Assembly (NCBI RefSeq): GCF_022524485.1 | Contig: NZ_JAKXMK010000011.1 | Span: 186,001 to 250,000, forward strand | DNA from: Pseudonocardia alaniniphila | GTDB taxonomy: Bacteria; Actinomycetota; Actinomycetes; Mycobacteriales; Pseudonocardiaceae | Direction: 5' to 3' | Length of the DNA stretch: 64,000 nucleotides | Shown here: in pieces, positions 25,066 through 33,395 of the stretch | Numbering within the stretch: position 1 is the stretch's first letter | Layout of the letters: every line of letters begins with the position of its first letter | Notes under the pieces: model-generated | Database searches by the model: none | Seen by the model: only the letters and a program-made list of their open reading frames with translations | What the model was told of the DNA's origin: nothing | Position numbers and translations under genes: made by a program

Positions 25066-25689
25066 ATGGCGGAGACCACACGTGCCGACCGCCGCGGCGC
25101 GGTCGTCGAGGCGAAGCGGGCGATCATCCTCGAGGCGGCGCTGCGCGTCTTCACGACCGCAGGCCTGCGCGGCGCCAGCATGCGGGCGATCGCCAAGGAA
25201 GCCGGTTACGTGCCCGGCGCGATCTACGCCTATTTCCCCAGCAAGGAACACATCTACGCCGCCGCACTCGGCGAGTCGCTGACCAGGCTCCGTGCGGCCA
25301 CCGAGGCCGCCGCCGCATCCGCCCACGATGCCCGCGGCCGCTTCGCCGCCGCGGGCCTCGCCTTCTTCGACTTCTACGACGCCCACCCCCGTGACCTCGA
25401 TCTGGGCTTCTACCTTCTCGGCGGCGGCATCGCGCCCCGCGGGCTCTCCGACGACCTCAACCGCGGACTCAACGCCGCGCTGCTCGCCACCCTGGATCCC
25501 GTTCGGCAGGCCGCGGGCGAGCTGAGCGCCGACACCGACCGCGCGACCGCCGCAACCGCCGACGTGTTCGCCCATGCCTCGGGGCTGCTCCTGCTCGCCC
25601 ACACCCGGCGCCTGGACCTGTTCCGGCTCGACGCCCGCGAGCTGATGCGGCGCCATCTCGTACAGCTCGCCGGAAGCCTCACCTCCTGA
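25066..25689 (+). CDS. TetR family transcriptional regulator
   Basis: A 207-residue regulator. The HTH lies at residues about 30-65 (LRGASMRAIAKEAGYVPGAI, then YAYFPSKEHIYAAAL). The ATG follows AAGGGGAGCC. It is divergent from the acyl-CoA dehydrogenase/NadM-like/ApgM-like operon, and the inverted repeat at 24997-25014 in the shared region is its likely operator. Regulation of acyl-CoA metabolism by an acyl-CoA ligand would be typical, but is inferred from context only. Confidence 0.88.
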   Translation: MAETTRADRRGAVVEAKRAIILEAALRVFTTAGLRGASMRAIAKEAGYVPGAIYAYFPSKEHIYAAALGESLTRLRAATEAAAASAHDARGRFAAAGLAFFDFYDAHPRDLDLGFYLLGGGIAPRGLSDDLNRGLNAALLATLDPVRQAAGELSADTDRATAATADVFAHASGLLLLAHTRRLDLFRLDARELMRRHLVQLAGSLTS

Positions 25690-25812
25690 GCGTGCCGGGA
25701 GAGGGCTGTGAGCAGCGCATACAGTCCCCCGGCCGGGGCGTCGTGAAATTTTTCCCGGCGGGCCGAACCGATCGACGTGCCGCTGCGAACGAATGGTGTG
25801 AGGATTCCGCGG

Positions 25813-26484
25813 GTGGCAGATGTCGCCGACACACCGCGCGCGCCCGACCGCAACGGTCCCGGCGACGACGTGCCCTCCGTCGGTGATGCCGCCAGCAGGT
25901 CCGACGAGGAGCTCGTGCGGTCCGTGGTGGACGGTGCCGAGTCCGGGCTGGCCGCGCTGTACGACCGCTACTGTCGGCGCGCCTATTCCCTGGCCCGCCG
26001 GGTGTGCGTGGACGACGGGCTGGCCGAGGAGGTGGTGCAGGAGGTGTTCCTCGCCTTCTGGCGGGAGCCGCGGCGCTACGACCCCCGGCGCGGCAGCTTC
26101 GGCACGTGGATCCTTGCTGTCGTGCACCACAAATCGGTCGACGTGGTCCGGCGCGAAGTGGCGATCCGGCGGCGGACCGTGCCCGCTGCTGAGGAGGGCA
26201 AGGAGCGACCTGCGGACACGGGTCCGGGTGCGGACCACGGTGCGCTGCGGGCCGTCGAGGCGGGCCATGTCCGGGACGCGCTGAGCGCGCTACCACCCGA
26301 CCAGCGCCAGGCACTCGCCCTGGCCTACTTCGGCGGATACACGCAGCGAGAGGTCGCCGCGATCACGGGTGTCCCGCTGGGCACGGTGAAGTCGCGGATG
26401 TTCAACGGGGTGCAGCGGTTGCGCAGCGCCCTCGGCCCCGTGCTGGGCGACGTCTCCGCCGATCTGCCTGGTGGTGCCAGATGA
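25813..26484 (+). CDS. sigK: ECF sigma factor, SigK-like
   Basis: A 223-residue ECF sigma factor. Region 2 covers ELVRSVVDGAESGLAALYDR to AEEVVQEVFLAFWREPRRYD, and region 4 covers LPPDQRQALALAYFGGYTQR to AAITGVPLGTVKSRMFNGVQ. The GTG at 25813 has GAGG nine bases upstream; in-frame GTGs at 25777 and 25798 are alternatives. It overlaps by 4 bp an RskA-type anti-sigma gene. Together with the downstream molybdopterin oxidoreductase and fasciclin genes this resembles the mycobacterial SigK/RskA system, whose regulon includes the fasciclin proteins MPT70 and MPT83. The name is by context, not by phylogeny. Confidence 0.85.
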   Translation: MADVADTPRAPDRNGPGDDVPSVGDAASRSDEELVRSVVDGAESGLAALYDRYCRRAYSLARRVCVDDGLAEEVVQEVFLAFWREPRRYDPRRGSFGTWILAVVHHKSVDVVRREVAIRRRTVPAAEEGKERPADTGPGADHGALRAVEAGHVRDALSALPPDQRQALALAYFGGYTQREVAAITGVPLGTVKSRMFNGVQRLRSALGPVLGDVSADLPGGAR

Positions 26485-27323
26485 ATGCCCCCGGCCCTGA
26501 CGAGCCGCGGTCCTGTCCGATGAACGATCAGGCAGTTGCCTGGGCGCTGCACGCGCTCGAACCCGACGAGGAGCAGGCGATGCGGACCCACCTCCCGGGC
26601 TGCCGCTCCTGCCGGGACATGGTCCGGGAGACCGAGCTCATCATGGGCGAGCTGGGCGCGTCCGTGGAGCCTGCCGACCCTCCGGCCCGGCTACGCGAGA
26701 ACATCCTCGCCGCGGCCGCTGAGACCCCCCAGGCGCGCCCCGTGGAGACCTCCGTCGCGGAGGAATCCGACTCAGGAGGCGCCGCAGCCGGGGGCGCGGT
26801 CGTCCCGCCGGCTCCCCGTGGCGGCGCGCGCTGGTGGATGGGCTCGCGCCGGCGTCTCGTCGCCGCGGCCGTTGCGGTGGTGGCGGTGCTCGGCGCCGCC
26901 GGCGGCCTGGTCGCGTACAACATGCAGGGGCCGCAGCGGGATGTTCAGATCGCGCAGCCCCAGACGCTGGACGGCCTCGTCGGCCAGCTGCAAGGGCCCG
27001 GCACCAGCCGCGCGACGCTCAGCACGAGCACGGGGGAGCCGGTCGCGGCCGTGCTCGTCAGCCCCTCGGAACGGACCGTGGTGACCGCCGGTCTGCCGCC
27101 GAACAACCGCACCGACACCACATACGTCGTCTGGGGCCTGGGAGCTGGTGACCCGCGACCGCTGGGCGCGTTCGACGTGCTCGCCCCGGGACCGGGCGTT
27201 CACGACGTCGGCGCAGTGGCCGCAGGCCCGCCGTTCTCCAGCTACGCGATCTCACTGGAGCCCGGTCGTTCCCTGCCCGCCACACCCACCACGGTCGTGG
27301 CCAGCGGAGCGGTGCAGACCTGA
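26481..27323 (+). CDS. rskA: RskA-type transmembrane anti-sigma factor
   Basis: A 280-residue single-pass membrane protein. The N-terminal anti-sigma domain has the zinc-binding pattern HLPGCRSCRD (H-x3-C-x2-C). A proline/alanine-rich linker follows, then one membrane helix (about residues 130-150, LVAAAVAVVAVLGAAGGLVA) and an extracellular RskA_C domain (TLDGLVGQLQGPGTSRATLS, YVVWGLGAGDPRPLG). Such factors hold the sigma protein at the membrane until regulated proteolysis. The 4-bp ATGA-type overlap with the sigma gene indicates coupled translation. Confidence 0.87.
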   Translation: MNAPGPDEPRSCPMNDQAVAWALHALEPDEEQAMRTHLPGCRSCRDMVRETELIMGELGASVEPADPPARLRENILAAAAETPQARPVETSVAEESDSGGAAAGGAVVPPAPRGGARWWMGSRRRLVAAAVAVVAVLGAAGGLVAYNMQGPQRDVQIAQPQTLDGLVGQLQGPGTSRATLSTSTGEPVAAVLVSPSERTVVTAGLPPNNRTDTTYVVWGLGAGDPRPLGAFDVLAPGPGVHDVGAVAAGPPFSSYAISLEPGRSLPATPTTVVASGAVQT

Positions 27324-27375
27324 CCAGCGGCGGGATCGGGCGAACCGGCCCGGCGCGCCGTACGAACGTCGTGGC

Positions 27376-28956
27376 ATGAGCGTTCCCACGCACCCGGCTC
27401 GTCCGTCGCCCGCGGGCATTCTGCACGTCGTGGCCGGAATGATCGGCGGGCTGGCCGTCGGTGCGGCGCTCGCCTCCGGGCATCTCGTGGCGGCGCTGAT
27501 CTCGCCGTCGTCCTCGCCGTTCCTGGCGGTGGGTGACACGGTCATCCGGTTCTCCCCGCAGCCCCTCACCGAGTTCGCCAAGACGACGTTCGGCACGGCC
27601 GACAAGCCGGTGCTTCTCGGCGGGATGGCGGTCGTGCTGGCGATCCTCGCCGTCCTCACGGGCCTGCTCGCCCGCAGGCGGGCGGCACCCGGCGTGTCCG
27701 TGGTGGTCGTGCTCGGACTGCTCGGGTTGGGGGCGGTGATCCTCGCTCCGGCGTTCGCCCCGCGGGATCTGGTGGCTCCGTGCGTGGCGCTCGTGGTGGG
27801 TGTCGCGGTGTTCGGTGTGCTCCACGCGCTCGCGCGGCGCACCTGCTCCCGGACGGCGCAAGAGACCGGTCCGGGCCAGGTGTCGCGGCGGGCCGTGCTG
27901 GTCGGGACGTCGGCGGCGGTGGCCGTCGCATCGCTTGCTTCCGCCGGGGCGGGACAGTTCCTCGGACGCGGCGTGGAGGACTCCCGGCAGAGGGTGACCG
28001 AGCGTCTCGCGCGGCTGCGCCTTGCCGAGCGGGCCCCTGCCATCCCGCCCGGCTCGGCGTTCCCCGAGCTGGGCACCCCGACCTTCCTGACGCCGAACCG
28101 GGACTTCTACCGGATCGACGTCGCACTGCGGATCCCGGCGCAGCGGGCCGAGGACTGGGCGCTACGGATCCACGGCATGGTCGAGAACGAGCTCACGCTC
28201 ACCTTCGACGACCTGCTCGCCCGTCCGCTCGTCGAACGCACGATCACCATGACCTGCGTGTCCAACCCGGTCGGCGGCGATCTCGTCTCCACGGCGAACT
28301 TCATCGGGGTCGACCTGCGCCGCGTGCTGCTCGACGCAGGCGTCCGGCCCGGCGCCGACCAGGTATTCGCGACGAGCATCGACGGTTGGTACACCGGCAC
28401 TCCCACGGACGTCGTTCTCGAAGAGGGGCGTGGCGCGCTGCTCGCGGTGGGGATGAACGGCGAGGCGCTCCCACCCGAGCACGGATTCCCGGTCCGCATG
28501 GTTGTGCCCGGCCTCTACGGCTACGTCTCGGCCACGAAATGGCTGACCGACCTCGAACTCACCACATTCGGCGCCGAGTCCGGCTACTGGCTGGAGCGCG
28601 GCTGGGCCCAGAAGGCGCCGATCAAGACCCAATGCCGCATCGACGTCCCGCGCGGCTTCGCGACGGTGCCGGCGGGACGGGTCACCGTCGCCGGAATCGC
28701 CTGGTCCCAGCCCACCGGCATCAGCCGGGTGGAGGTGCGCATGGACGGGGGCCCCTGGAAGGAGGCCGATCTCGCGAACGAGGTGAACCCCCGGACCTGG
28801 CGAATGTGGCGCGCCGAATTCGAACTGGCTCCCGGTAGTCACACCGTGCAGACGCGAGCCACCGATCGGAACGGAAACACCCAGACCGAGATGCGCGCCG
28901 ACCCGATCCCGGACGGCGCATCCGGATGGCCGGCCACCATTTTCACCGTGACCTAG
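27376..28956 (+). CDS. Membrane-anchored molybdopterin-dependent oxidoreductase (sulfite oxidase fold)
   Basis: A 526-residue protein. The first 200 residues contain about four or five hydrophobic helices, with a twin-arginine-like SRRAVLVG near residue 170. From about residue 230 it has the sulfite-oxidase molybdopterin domain: NRDFYRIDVALRIP, the cofactor-ligand cysteine in MTCVSNPVGGD, and GLYGYVSATKWLTDLEL. A C-terminal Mo-co dimerisation domain follows (TVAGIAWSQPTGISRVEVRM). The catalytic side would face the cell exterior. Its place between anti-sigma and fasciclin genes suggests it belongs to the SigK-like regulon. The substrate is not known; sulfite or an oxidised protein residue are candidates. 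Confidence 0.87.
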   Translation: MSVPTHPARPSPAGILHVVAGMIGGLAVGAALASGHLVAALISPSSSPFLAVGDTVIRFSPQPLTEFAKTTFGTADKPVLLGGMAVVLAILAVLTGLLARRRAAPGVSVVVVLGLLGLGAVILAPAFAPRDLVAPCVALVVGVAVFGVLHALARRTCSRTAQETGPGQVSRRAVLVGTSAAVAVASLASAGAGQFLGRGVEDSRQRVTERLARLRLAERAPAIPPGSAFPELGTPTFLTPNRDFYRIDVALRIPAQRAEDWALRIHGMVENELTLTFDDLLARPLVERTITMTCVSNPVGGDLVSTANFIGVDLRRVLLDAGVRPGADQVFATSIDGWYTGTPTDVVLEEGRGALLAVGMNGEALPPEHGFPVRMVVPGLYGYVSATKWLTDLELTTFGAESGYWLERGWAQKAPIKTQCRIDVPRGFATVPAGRVTVAGIAWSQPTGISRVEVRMDGGPWKEADLANEVNPRTWRMWRAEFELAPGSHTVQTRATDRNGNTQTEMRADPIPDGASGWPATIFTVT

Positions 28957-29068
28957 GCGCCCGTATTCCCGTCGGCAAGAAGTTGTCGGCGCCGGCGAAC
29001 CGGAACCGTCCACGGATCGAATGCTCGACGAGCCCGGATGCACCGGGTCGAGTTCGAGGAGGAAAACC

Positions 29069-29743
29069 GTGCGAAAGCCCCAGCGATTCGCTGCCGTCGG
29101 AATTCTGGCCGCTCTGACCGTGGCTCTGGCGGCCTGCGGTGGCTCCGAGCAGCCGGCTGCCGGCGGCGCGATGGCCGCCCCTCCCGCGCCGATGAGCGCC
29201 GCTCCTGCGGCCGCCGACGGCGTCACCACCAACGCCGACGTGTTCGGCCCGGCCTGCGGAAAGCTCCCGCAAGGTGACGCGCCCGGCTCGCTGAACAACA
29301 TGGGCCCGCAGCCGGTGGCCAGCGCCGCGAGCACCAACCCGCTGCTGACCACCCTGGTCACCGCGGTCAAGGCCGTGCCCGGGCTGGCCGACACCCTGAA
29401 CTCGCAGAAGGGCATCACCGTGTTCGCTCCGTACAACGGGGCGTTCGACGAGGCGAAGTCGGCCATGGGCGACGAGGCGTTCAGCGCGCTGCTGGCCGAC
29501 CAGCAGCAGCTCGGCGGCCTGCTGTCCTACCACGTCGTCCCGAAGCGCTACGACGCCGAAGGCCTGGTCGCGGCCGGAAAGGTCACCGAACTCGCAGGTG
29601 GCGACGTCACGATCGGTGGCACCGCCGCCGCGCCCACCGTCACCGACGGCCAGGGAAACACCGCGAACGTGCTGTGCGGCAACATCCCGACCTCGAACGC
29701 CACCGTGTTCGTGATCGACAAGGTGCTCATGCCGGCCGGCTGA
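29069..29743 (+). CDS. Fasciclin-domain lipoprotein (MPT83/MPT70-like)
   Basis: A 224-residue lipoprotein. The signal peptide ends in the lipobox LAAC (FAAVGILAALTVALAACGGS). One FAS1 domain follows at about residues 90-220 with the conserved KGITVFAPYNGAFDE and LLSYHVVPKRY boxes. In mycobacteria the relatives MPT70 and MPT83 are surface or secreted proteins under SigK control. The GTG start follows GAGGAGG. It lies 112 bp after the molybdopterin oxidoreductase gene in the same direction, supporting a shared regulon. Confidence 0.9.
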   Translation: MRKPQRFAAVGILAALTVALAACGGSEQPAAGGAMAAPPAPMSAAPAAADGVTTNADVFGPACGKLPQGDAPGSLNNMGPQPVASAASTNPLLTTLVTAVKAVPGLADTLNSQKGITVFAPYNGAFDEAKSAMGDEAFSALLADQQQLGGLLSYHVVPKRYDAEGLVAAGKVTELAGGDVTIGGTAAAPTVTDGQGNTANVLCGNIPTSNATVFVIDKVLMPAG

Positions 29744-29802
29744 CCCCTGCTGCCGGGCCCGGGGCGCCAGCGCCCCTGGTCTCGGGCAGTTCGTGTGGTG
29801 CG

Positions 29803-30915
29803 TCAGGCGACGGCTGCGGCCATCCGCCGGACGGCCTCGGTGAGCAGCGTCTCCGACGTGCCGACGTTCAGCCGTGCGAAGCCGCGCCCGGGCGTGCCGA
29901 AGCCCGGGCCTGGTTCGAGCGCGACACGACCCTTGGCGAGAAATGCGGCCGCGGGGTCGTCGCCGAGATCGAGCGCCCGGCAATCCAGCCATGCCAGGTA
30001 ACCGGCCTGGGGCTCCCGGTAGCCGACAGAGGGCAGGTGCTCGGCCAGCAGGGTCGCAAGGAGGCGATGCCTGCCGCTCACCTCGTCGATGACCTGGTCG
30101 AGCCATTCATCACCCTGATCGAACGCGACCTCCGACGCGATGACGCCGAGCAGGCCCGCGCGGTACTGAAGCTCCTCGGGCAGCCGGTCGAGCTCGGCGT
30201 CGACCTCGTCGGAGCCGGCGATGGCGAGGGCGCATTTCAGTCCCGCCGTGTTGAACGCCTTCGAGGCCGACGTGAACATCACCGAGCGGGAGTCGCCGAG
30301 CGACGCGAACGGCGTGTGCCGCGCGCCAGGCAGCGTGAGCGGGCCGTGGATCTCGTCCGAGAGCACGAGCACGCCGTGGCGTTCGGCCAGCGTGGCGACC
30401 GCTTCGAGCCGCTCGGGCTCGAGCACACGGCCGGTCGGATTGTGTGGGTTGCAGAGCAGGAAGGCCTTGGCGCCGGCGACGAACGCGCGCTCGAGCCCGT
30501 CGAGATCGAGCTCCCCGTCGGCCAGCGGCACCTCCACGATCCGGCGGCCGGCCTCCCGGATGTCCACGAAGAACGGCGGGTAGACGGGCGGGGTGATCAC
30601 GACGCCGTCGCCCGGGGCGGTGAGCACACGCAGCACCTCGACGACACCGGTCATCACATCGGGCACCACCCGCATACGCCCGGCATCGGGCGACCAGCCG
30701 AAGCGCCGCTTGGCGAACCCGGCAAAGGACTCGAACACGCCTCCCGGCTCGGCGTAGCCGAGATCGCCGATCTCGATCGCCTCGAGCAGAGCATCGCGGA
30801 TGGGAGGTGCGAGCGAGACGTCCATCTCCGCGACGAAGGCGGGCAGGACGTCGGACGGGTACTCGACCCACTTCGAGCTTCGGCGGCGCTGGAGCATCGG
30901 CAGTTCGAGGAACAC
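29803..30915 (-). CDS. MalY/PatB-type PLP-dependent aminotransferase (putative cystathionine beta-lyase)
   Basis: A protein of about 370 residues in aminotransferase fold I. MalY/PatB hallmarks are SSKWVEYPSDVLPAFVAEMD at the N-terminus, CNPHNPTGRVL, LVLSDEIHGPL and the PLP lysine in TSASKAFNTAGLKCA. The subgroup cleaves cystathionine or cysteine C-S bonds and may also have aminotransferase activity. The start is uncertain: a GTG at 30915 keeps the FLELPMLQRRR lead-in seen in relatives, while an ATG at 30897 is the next choice; neither has a strong ribosome-binding site. It is convergent with the fasciclin gene. Confidence 0.85.
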   Translation of the reverse strand: MFLELPMLQRRRSSKWVEYPSDVLPAFVAEMDVSLAPPIRDALLEAIEIGDLGYAEPGGVFESFAGFAKRRFGWSPDAGRMRVVPDVMTGVVEVLRVLTAPGDGVVITPPVYPPFFVDIREAGRRIVEVPLADGELDLDGLERAFVAGAKAFLLCNPHNPTGRVLEPERLEAVATLAERHGVLVLSDEIHGPLTLPGARHTPFASLGDSRSVMFTSASKAFNTAGLKCALAIAGSDEVDAELDRLPEELQYRAGLLGVIASEVAFDQGDEWLDQVIDEVSGRHRLLATLLAEHLPSVGYREPQAGYLAWLDCRALDLGDDPAAAFLAKGRVALEPGPGFGTPGRGFARLNVGTSETLLTEAVRRMAAAVA

Positions 30916-31223
30916 CCGGGCGATGCTGCCATAAATGGGGCGCTGAGCTCGGGGTCGAGAAGCCGGTCGCGACGAAATGCGCGGGTTGTCCGCAGCGTGT
31001 GTGTCCCCGGCGGCCAGGTGGCCGAGTTCACCTCCTGCTGCTCTCGTGCAGGCAAGGACACGGCGGATCCCCGACGCCGACGGGGCGCACACGCGTTCCG
31101 CTGACGTCCGCCCGCTCCGCGCTGAACCGCATCCGCACCACGATCCGTTTCCGATGCGAGTCCGGCGTACTCGCAGTCGCGGCGCTCGTATCGCCGGCGT
31201 CGAAGAGATGAATGGAGGCGGCG
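30916..31223. other. 308-bp divergent intergenic region
   Basis: No gene is supported here. The gap separates the MalY-like gene (minus) from the type VII-associated gene (plus) and must hold both promoters. No strong palindrome was found. Confidence 0.5.
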
Positions 31224-31787
31224 ATGGCAGCGTCAGCGGACAATCCTCCGCCTGTCACCCCCGAGTTGCGAGAGCGTGCCCGGCAGAATCCGGGATCGTG
31301 GGTCTATTCGGTGGATCCCGCATATCAGGATGTCGACGATGTGCCTGAGTGGGCCGTGATCGGTGCGTACCGGGTGGACGAGAACGGCGAGATCGCCGAT
31401 GAGTTCATCCCCAACCCGCACTACCGCCCATCCCCGGTGGCATTAGGATTCGCGGCTCCCGCCAATGTGCTGGAGGAAGCCATGCAGAAAGCGGTCACCG
31501 GGCACGGCGGCGCCCGTGAGGTTCGGGCAGCGCTGCGGGATGCAACGGTCTTCACCCCGTTCACCCCGAGCCGGGACGGCCTGATCGTGCTCGACGACGG
31601 CCTGGGCCACGGTGTCGTGCACGCGTTCACCTCGGAGCTCTACCTCCCCGACGTCGTGGTCTGGCGGCATTGGGAACGCCTTCAGGTGCGAGAGATCGCG
31701 CCCCTGCTCGGCGACTGCTACCTCGTGCTCGACCCGGGGAGCGCCATGGAACTGCGTGTTGCAGGCGCGGGCCTCGACCGGTTGTGA
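31224..31787 (+). CDS. Type VII secretion system-associated family protein
   Basis: A 187-residue soluble protein. The opening TPELRERARQNPGSWVYSVD and the motifs AVIGAYRVDENGEI and NPHYRPSPVALGF match a family annotated in streptomycetes as type VII secretion-associated. The C-terminal half resembles an SseB-like module. The ATG at 31224 follows GGAGGCGGCG. No ESX core genes (EccC, EccD, MycP, WXG100) occur in the window, so it is an orphan here. Molecular function unknown. Confidence 0.7.
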   Translation: MAASADNPPPVTPELRERARQNPGSWVYSVDPAYQDVDDVPEWAVIGAYRVDENGEIADEFIPNPHYRPSPVALGFAAPANVLEEAMQKAVTGHGGAREVRAALRDATVFTPFTPSRDGLIVLDDGLGHGVVHAFTSELYLPDVVVWRHWERLQVREIAPLLGDCYLVLDPGSAMELRVAGAGLDRL

Positions 31788-31927
31788 CGTACGTCGGACC
31801 GGACGTGGGGCGAGAGAGCTTGAGCACGAATCCGGGGATGAACCTGGATGGTCATTAGGGTGATCATCTGGTCGCGGCCGCCGGCGCGCGGCCCCTCGGG
31901 CACATATCCGGAGAAGGGGAACTCGGC

Positions 31928-32722
31928 ATGTCCTACCTCGAGACCGGTGACTCAACGCTCTTCTACACGGTCACCGGCAGCGGAACGCCGGTCGTGCTCG
32001 TGCACGGCTGGACCGCTGACTCGATCGACTTCTCGTGGCTCATTCCGTTATTGGAGCCACATTTCCGCGTCATCGCCTATGACCTCCGAGGTTACGGTAA
32101 GTCGGCTCCGGCCGATGCGTACGACATGGGTCGTCAACTCGATGATCTGACGGCGGTCATCGAGCACGTCGCGGGCGAGCCCGCTCTGGTCGTCGGGCAT
32201 TCGCTCGGTGGGGCGATCGTCTCCTCGATGGCGGCGGAGCGCCCGGAGCGCCTGCTCGGGGTCGTCGCGCTCGACGCGCCGTATGCGGTCGGGGAGGACG
32301 GTCGATCGGGTGTCGAGGGCATGCGGGAGCGACTGGCCGGGGAGCACCCTCAGGAGGTGGTGAAGTCGTTCTTCAGCCAGGTCAGCTTCACCGACCAGAC
32401 GCCCGACTGGCTGCGCACCCTGGTGCTCCGCCGAGTGGAGTCCGTGTCATCGGCGATGATCCGGGCAGGTTTCGCAGCGCTCTGGGACCACGCCCCCGTC
32501 GCGTTCCGGCCGGAGTCCGACCGCTACCTCGCCCGGCGCACCGGCCCCGTGCTGGTCGTCCACAAGAACGCTGCCAGCGCGGCGTACGAGGAGGCGACCT
32601 TCCAGCACCCCGCATCGCGGACCGTCGTCCTGCCAGGAGCCGGCCACTGGGTACAGATCGAACGCGCCGAGGAAGTGAGCGCGGCCATCCTGGATTGGTG
32701 GACGACCGCACGAGCCGGGTAG
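31928..32722 (+). CDS. Alpha/beta hydrolase
   Basis: A 264-residue hydrolase. The oxyanion motif VVLVHGWTADSIDFSW is near residue 20, the nucleophile serine in VVGHSLGGAIV near 90, and the final histidine in LPGAGHWVQIERAEEV near 240. The start follows GAGAAGGGGAACTC. Such proteins resemble haloperoxidase- or esterase-like hydrolases; the substrate cannot be read. A TetR gene follows 40 bp later on the same strand, so the pair may form a small self-regulated unit. Confidence 0.87.
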   Translation: MSYLETGDSTLFYTVTGSGTPVVLVHGWTADSIDFSWLIPLLEPHFRVIAYDLRGYGKSAPADAYDMGRQLDDLTAVIEHVAGEPALVVGHSLGGAIVSSMAAERPERLLGVVALDAPYAVGEDGRSGVEGMRERLAGEHPQEVVKSFFSQVSFTDQTPDWLRTLVLRRVESVSSAMIRAGFAALWDHAPVAFRPESDRYLARRTGPVLVVHKNAASAAYEEATFQHPASRTVVLPGAGHWVQIERAEEVSAAILDWWTTARAG

Positions 32723-32762
32723 CGCGAGTATGGGTGGTGGCCCTACGACAGAGGGAGACGTG

Positions 32763-33377
32763 GTGGACGGAGCGCTGACACGCAAGGGAGCGGCGACGCG
32801 AGCCCGCATCATCGAGGGCGCGGCCGAGGTGCTGCGGGAGAAAGGGGTGGCCACCACCACCCTCGACGACATCCGTCTGCGCACCGGCACCAGCAAGGGG
32901 CAGCTGTTCCACTACTTCCCGGACGGCCGCGACCAGCTGCTCCTCGCCGTCGCCGAGTACGAGGCGGACCGGGTGCTCGACGACCAGCAGCCCGATCTCG
33001 GCTGCCTGACGTCGTGGTCGGCGTGGTACCGCTGGCGTGATCTCGTGCTCGAGCGGTACCGCGCGCAGGGGGACACGTGCCCTCTCGGCGCGCTGTTCCT
33101 GGAGGTCGGGCGGGCCACGCCCGGCGCGAGGGCCGTGACCCAGCGCCTCCTCGTCACGTGGCAGGCCGCGCTCGCTGCCGGCATCCACGCGATGCAGGAG
33201 CAGGGTGAGATCCCGGCCTCGCTCGACGTCGACCAGGCCGCGGCCGCCCTGCTGGCCGGGATCCAGGGCGGGGTGACGATCATGCTGTCCACGGGGCAGA
33301 GCACGCACCTCGAAGCCGCGCTGGACACCGGCATCGCCCGCCTGCGCGCCCTGCGTTCCGACCTCGCCACGGCCTGA
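32763..33377 (+). CDS. TetR family transcriptional regulator
   Basis: A 204-residue TetR protein with the HTH at residues about 25-60 (VATTTLDDIRLRTGTSKGQL, then FHYFPDGRDQLLLAV). A C-terminal TetR_C-type domain contains DTCPLGALFLEVG, typical of regulators related to YxaF/LmrA. The GTG at 32763 is chosen because GAGGGAG lies five bases before it; an adjacent GTG at 32760 is also possible. Probably controls the hydrolase just upstream. Confidence 0.85.
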   Translation: MDGALTRKGAATRARIIEGAAEVLREKGVATTTLDDIRLRTGTSKGQLFHYFPDGRDQLLLAVAEYEADRVLDDQQPDLGCLTSWSAWYRWRDLVLERYRAQGDTCPLGALFLEVGRATPGARAVTQRLLVTWQAALAAGIHAMQEQGEIPASLDVDQAAAALLAGIQGGVTIMLSTGQSTHLEAALDTGIARLRALRSDLATA

Positions 33378-33395
33378 GTCTCGCGACGCCCGCGG

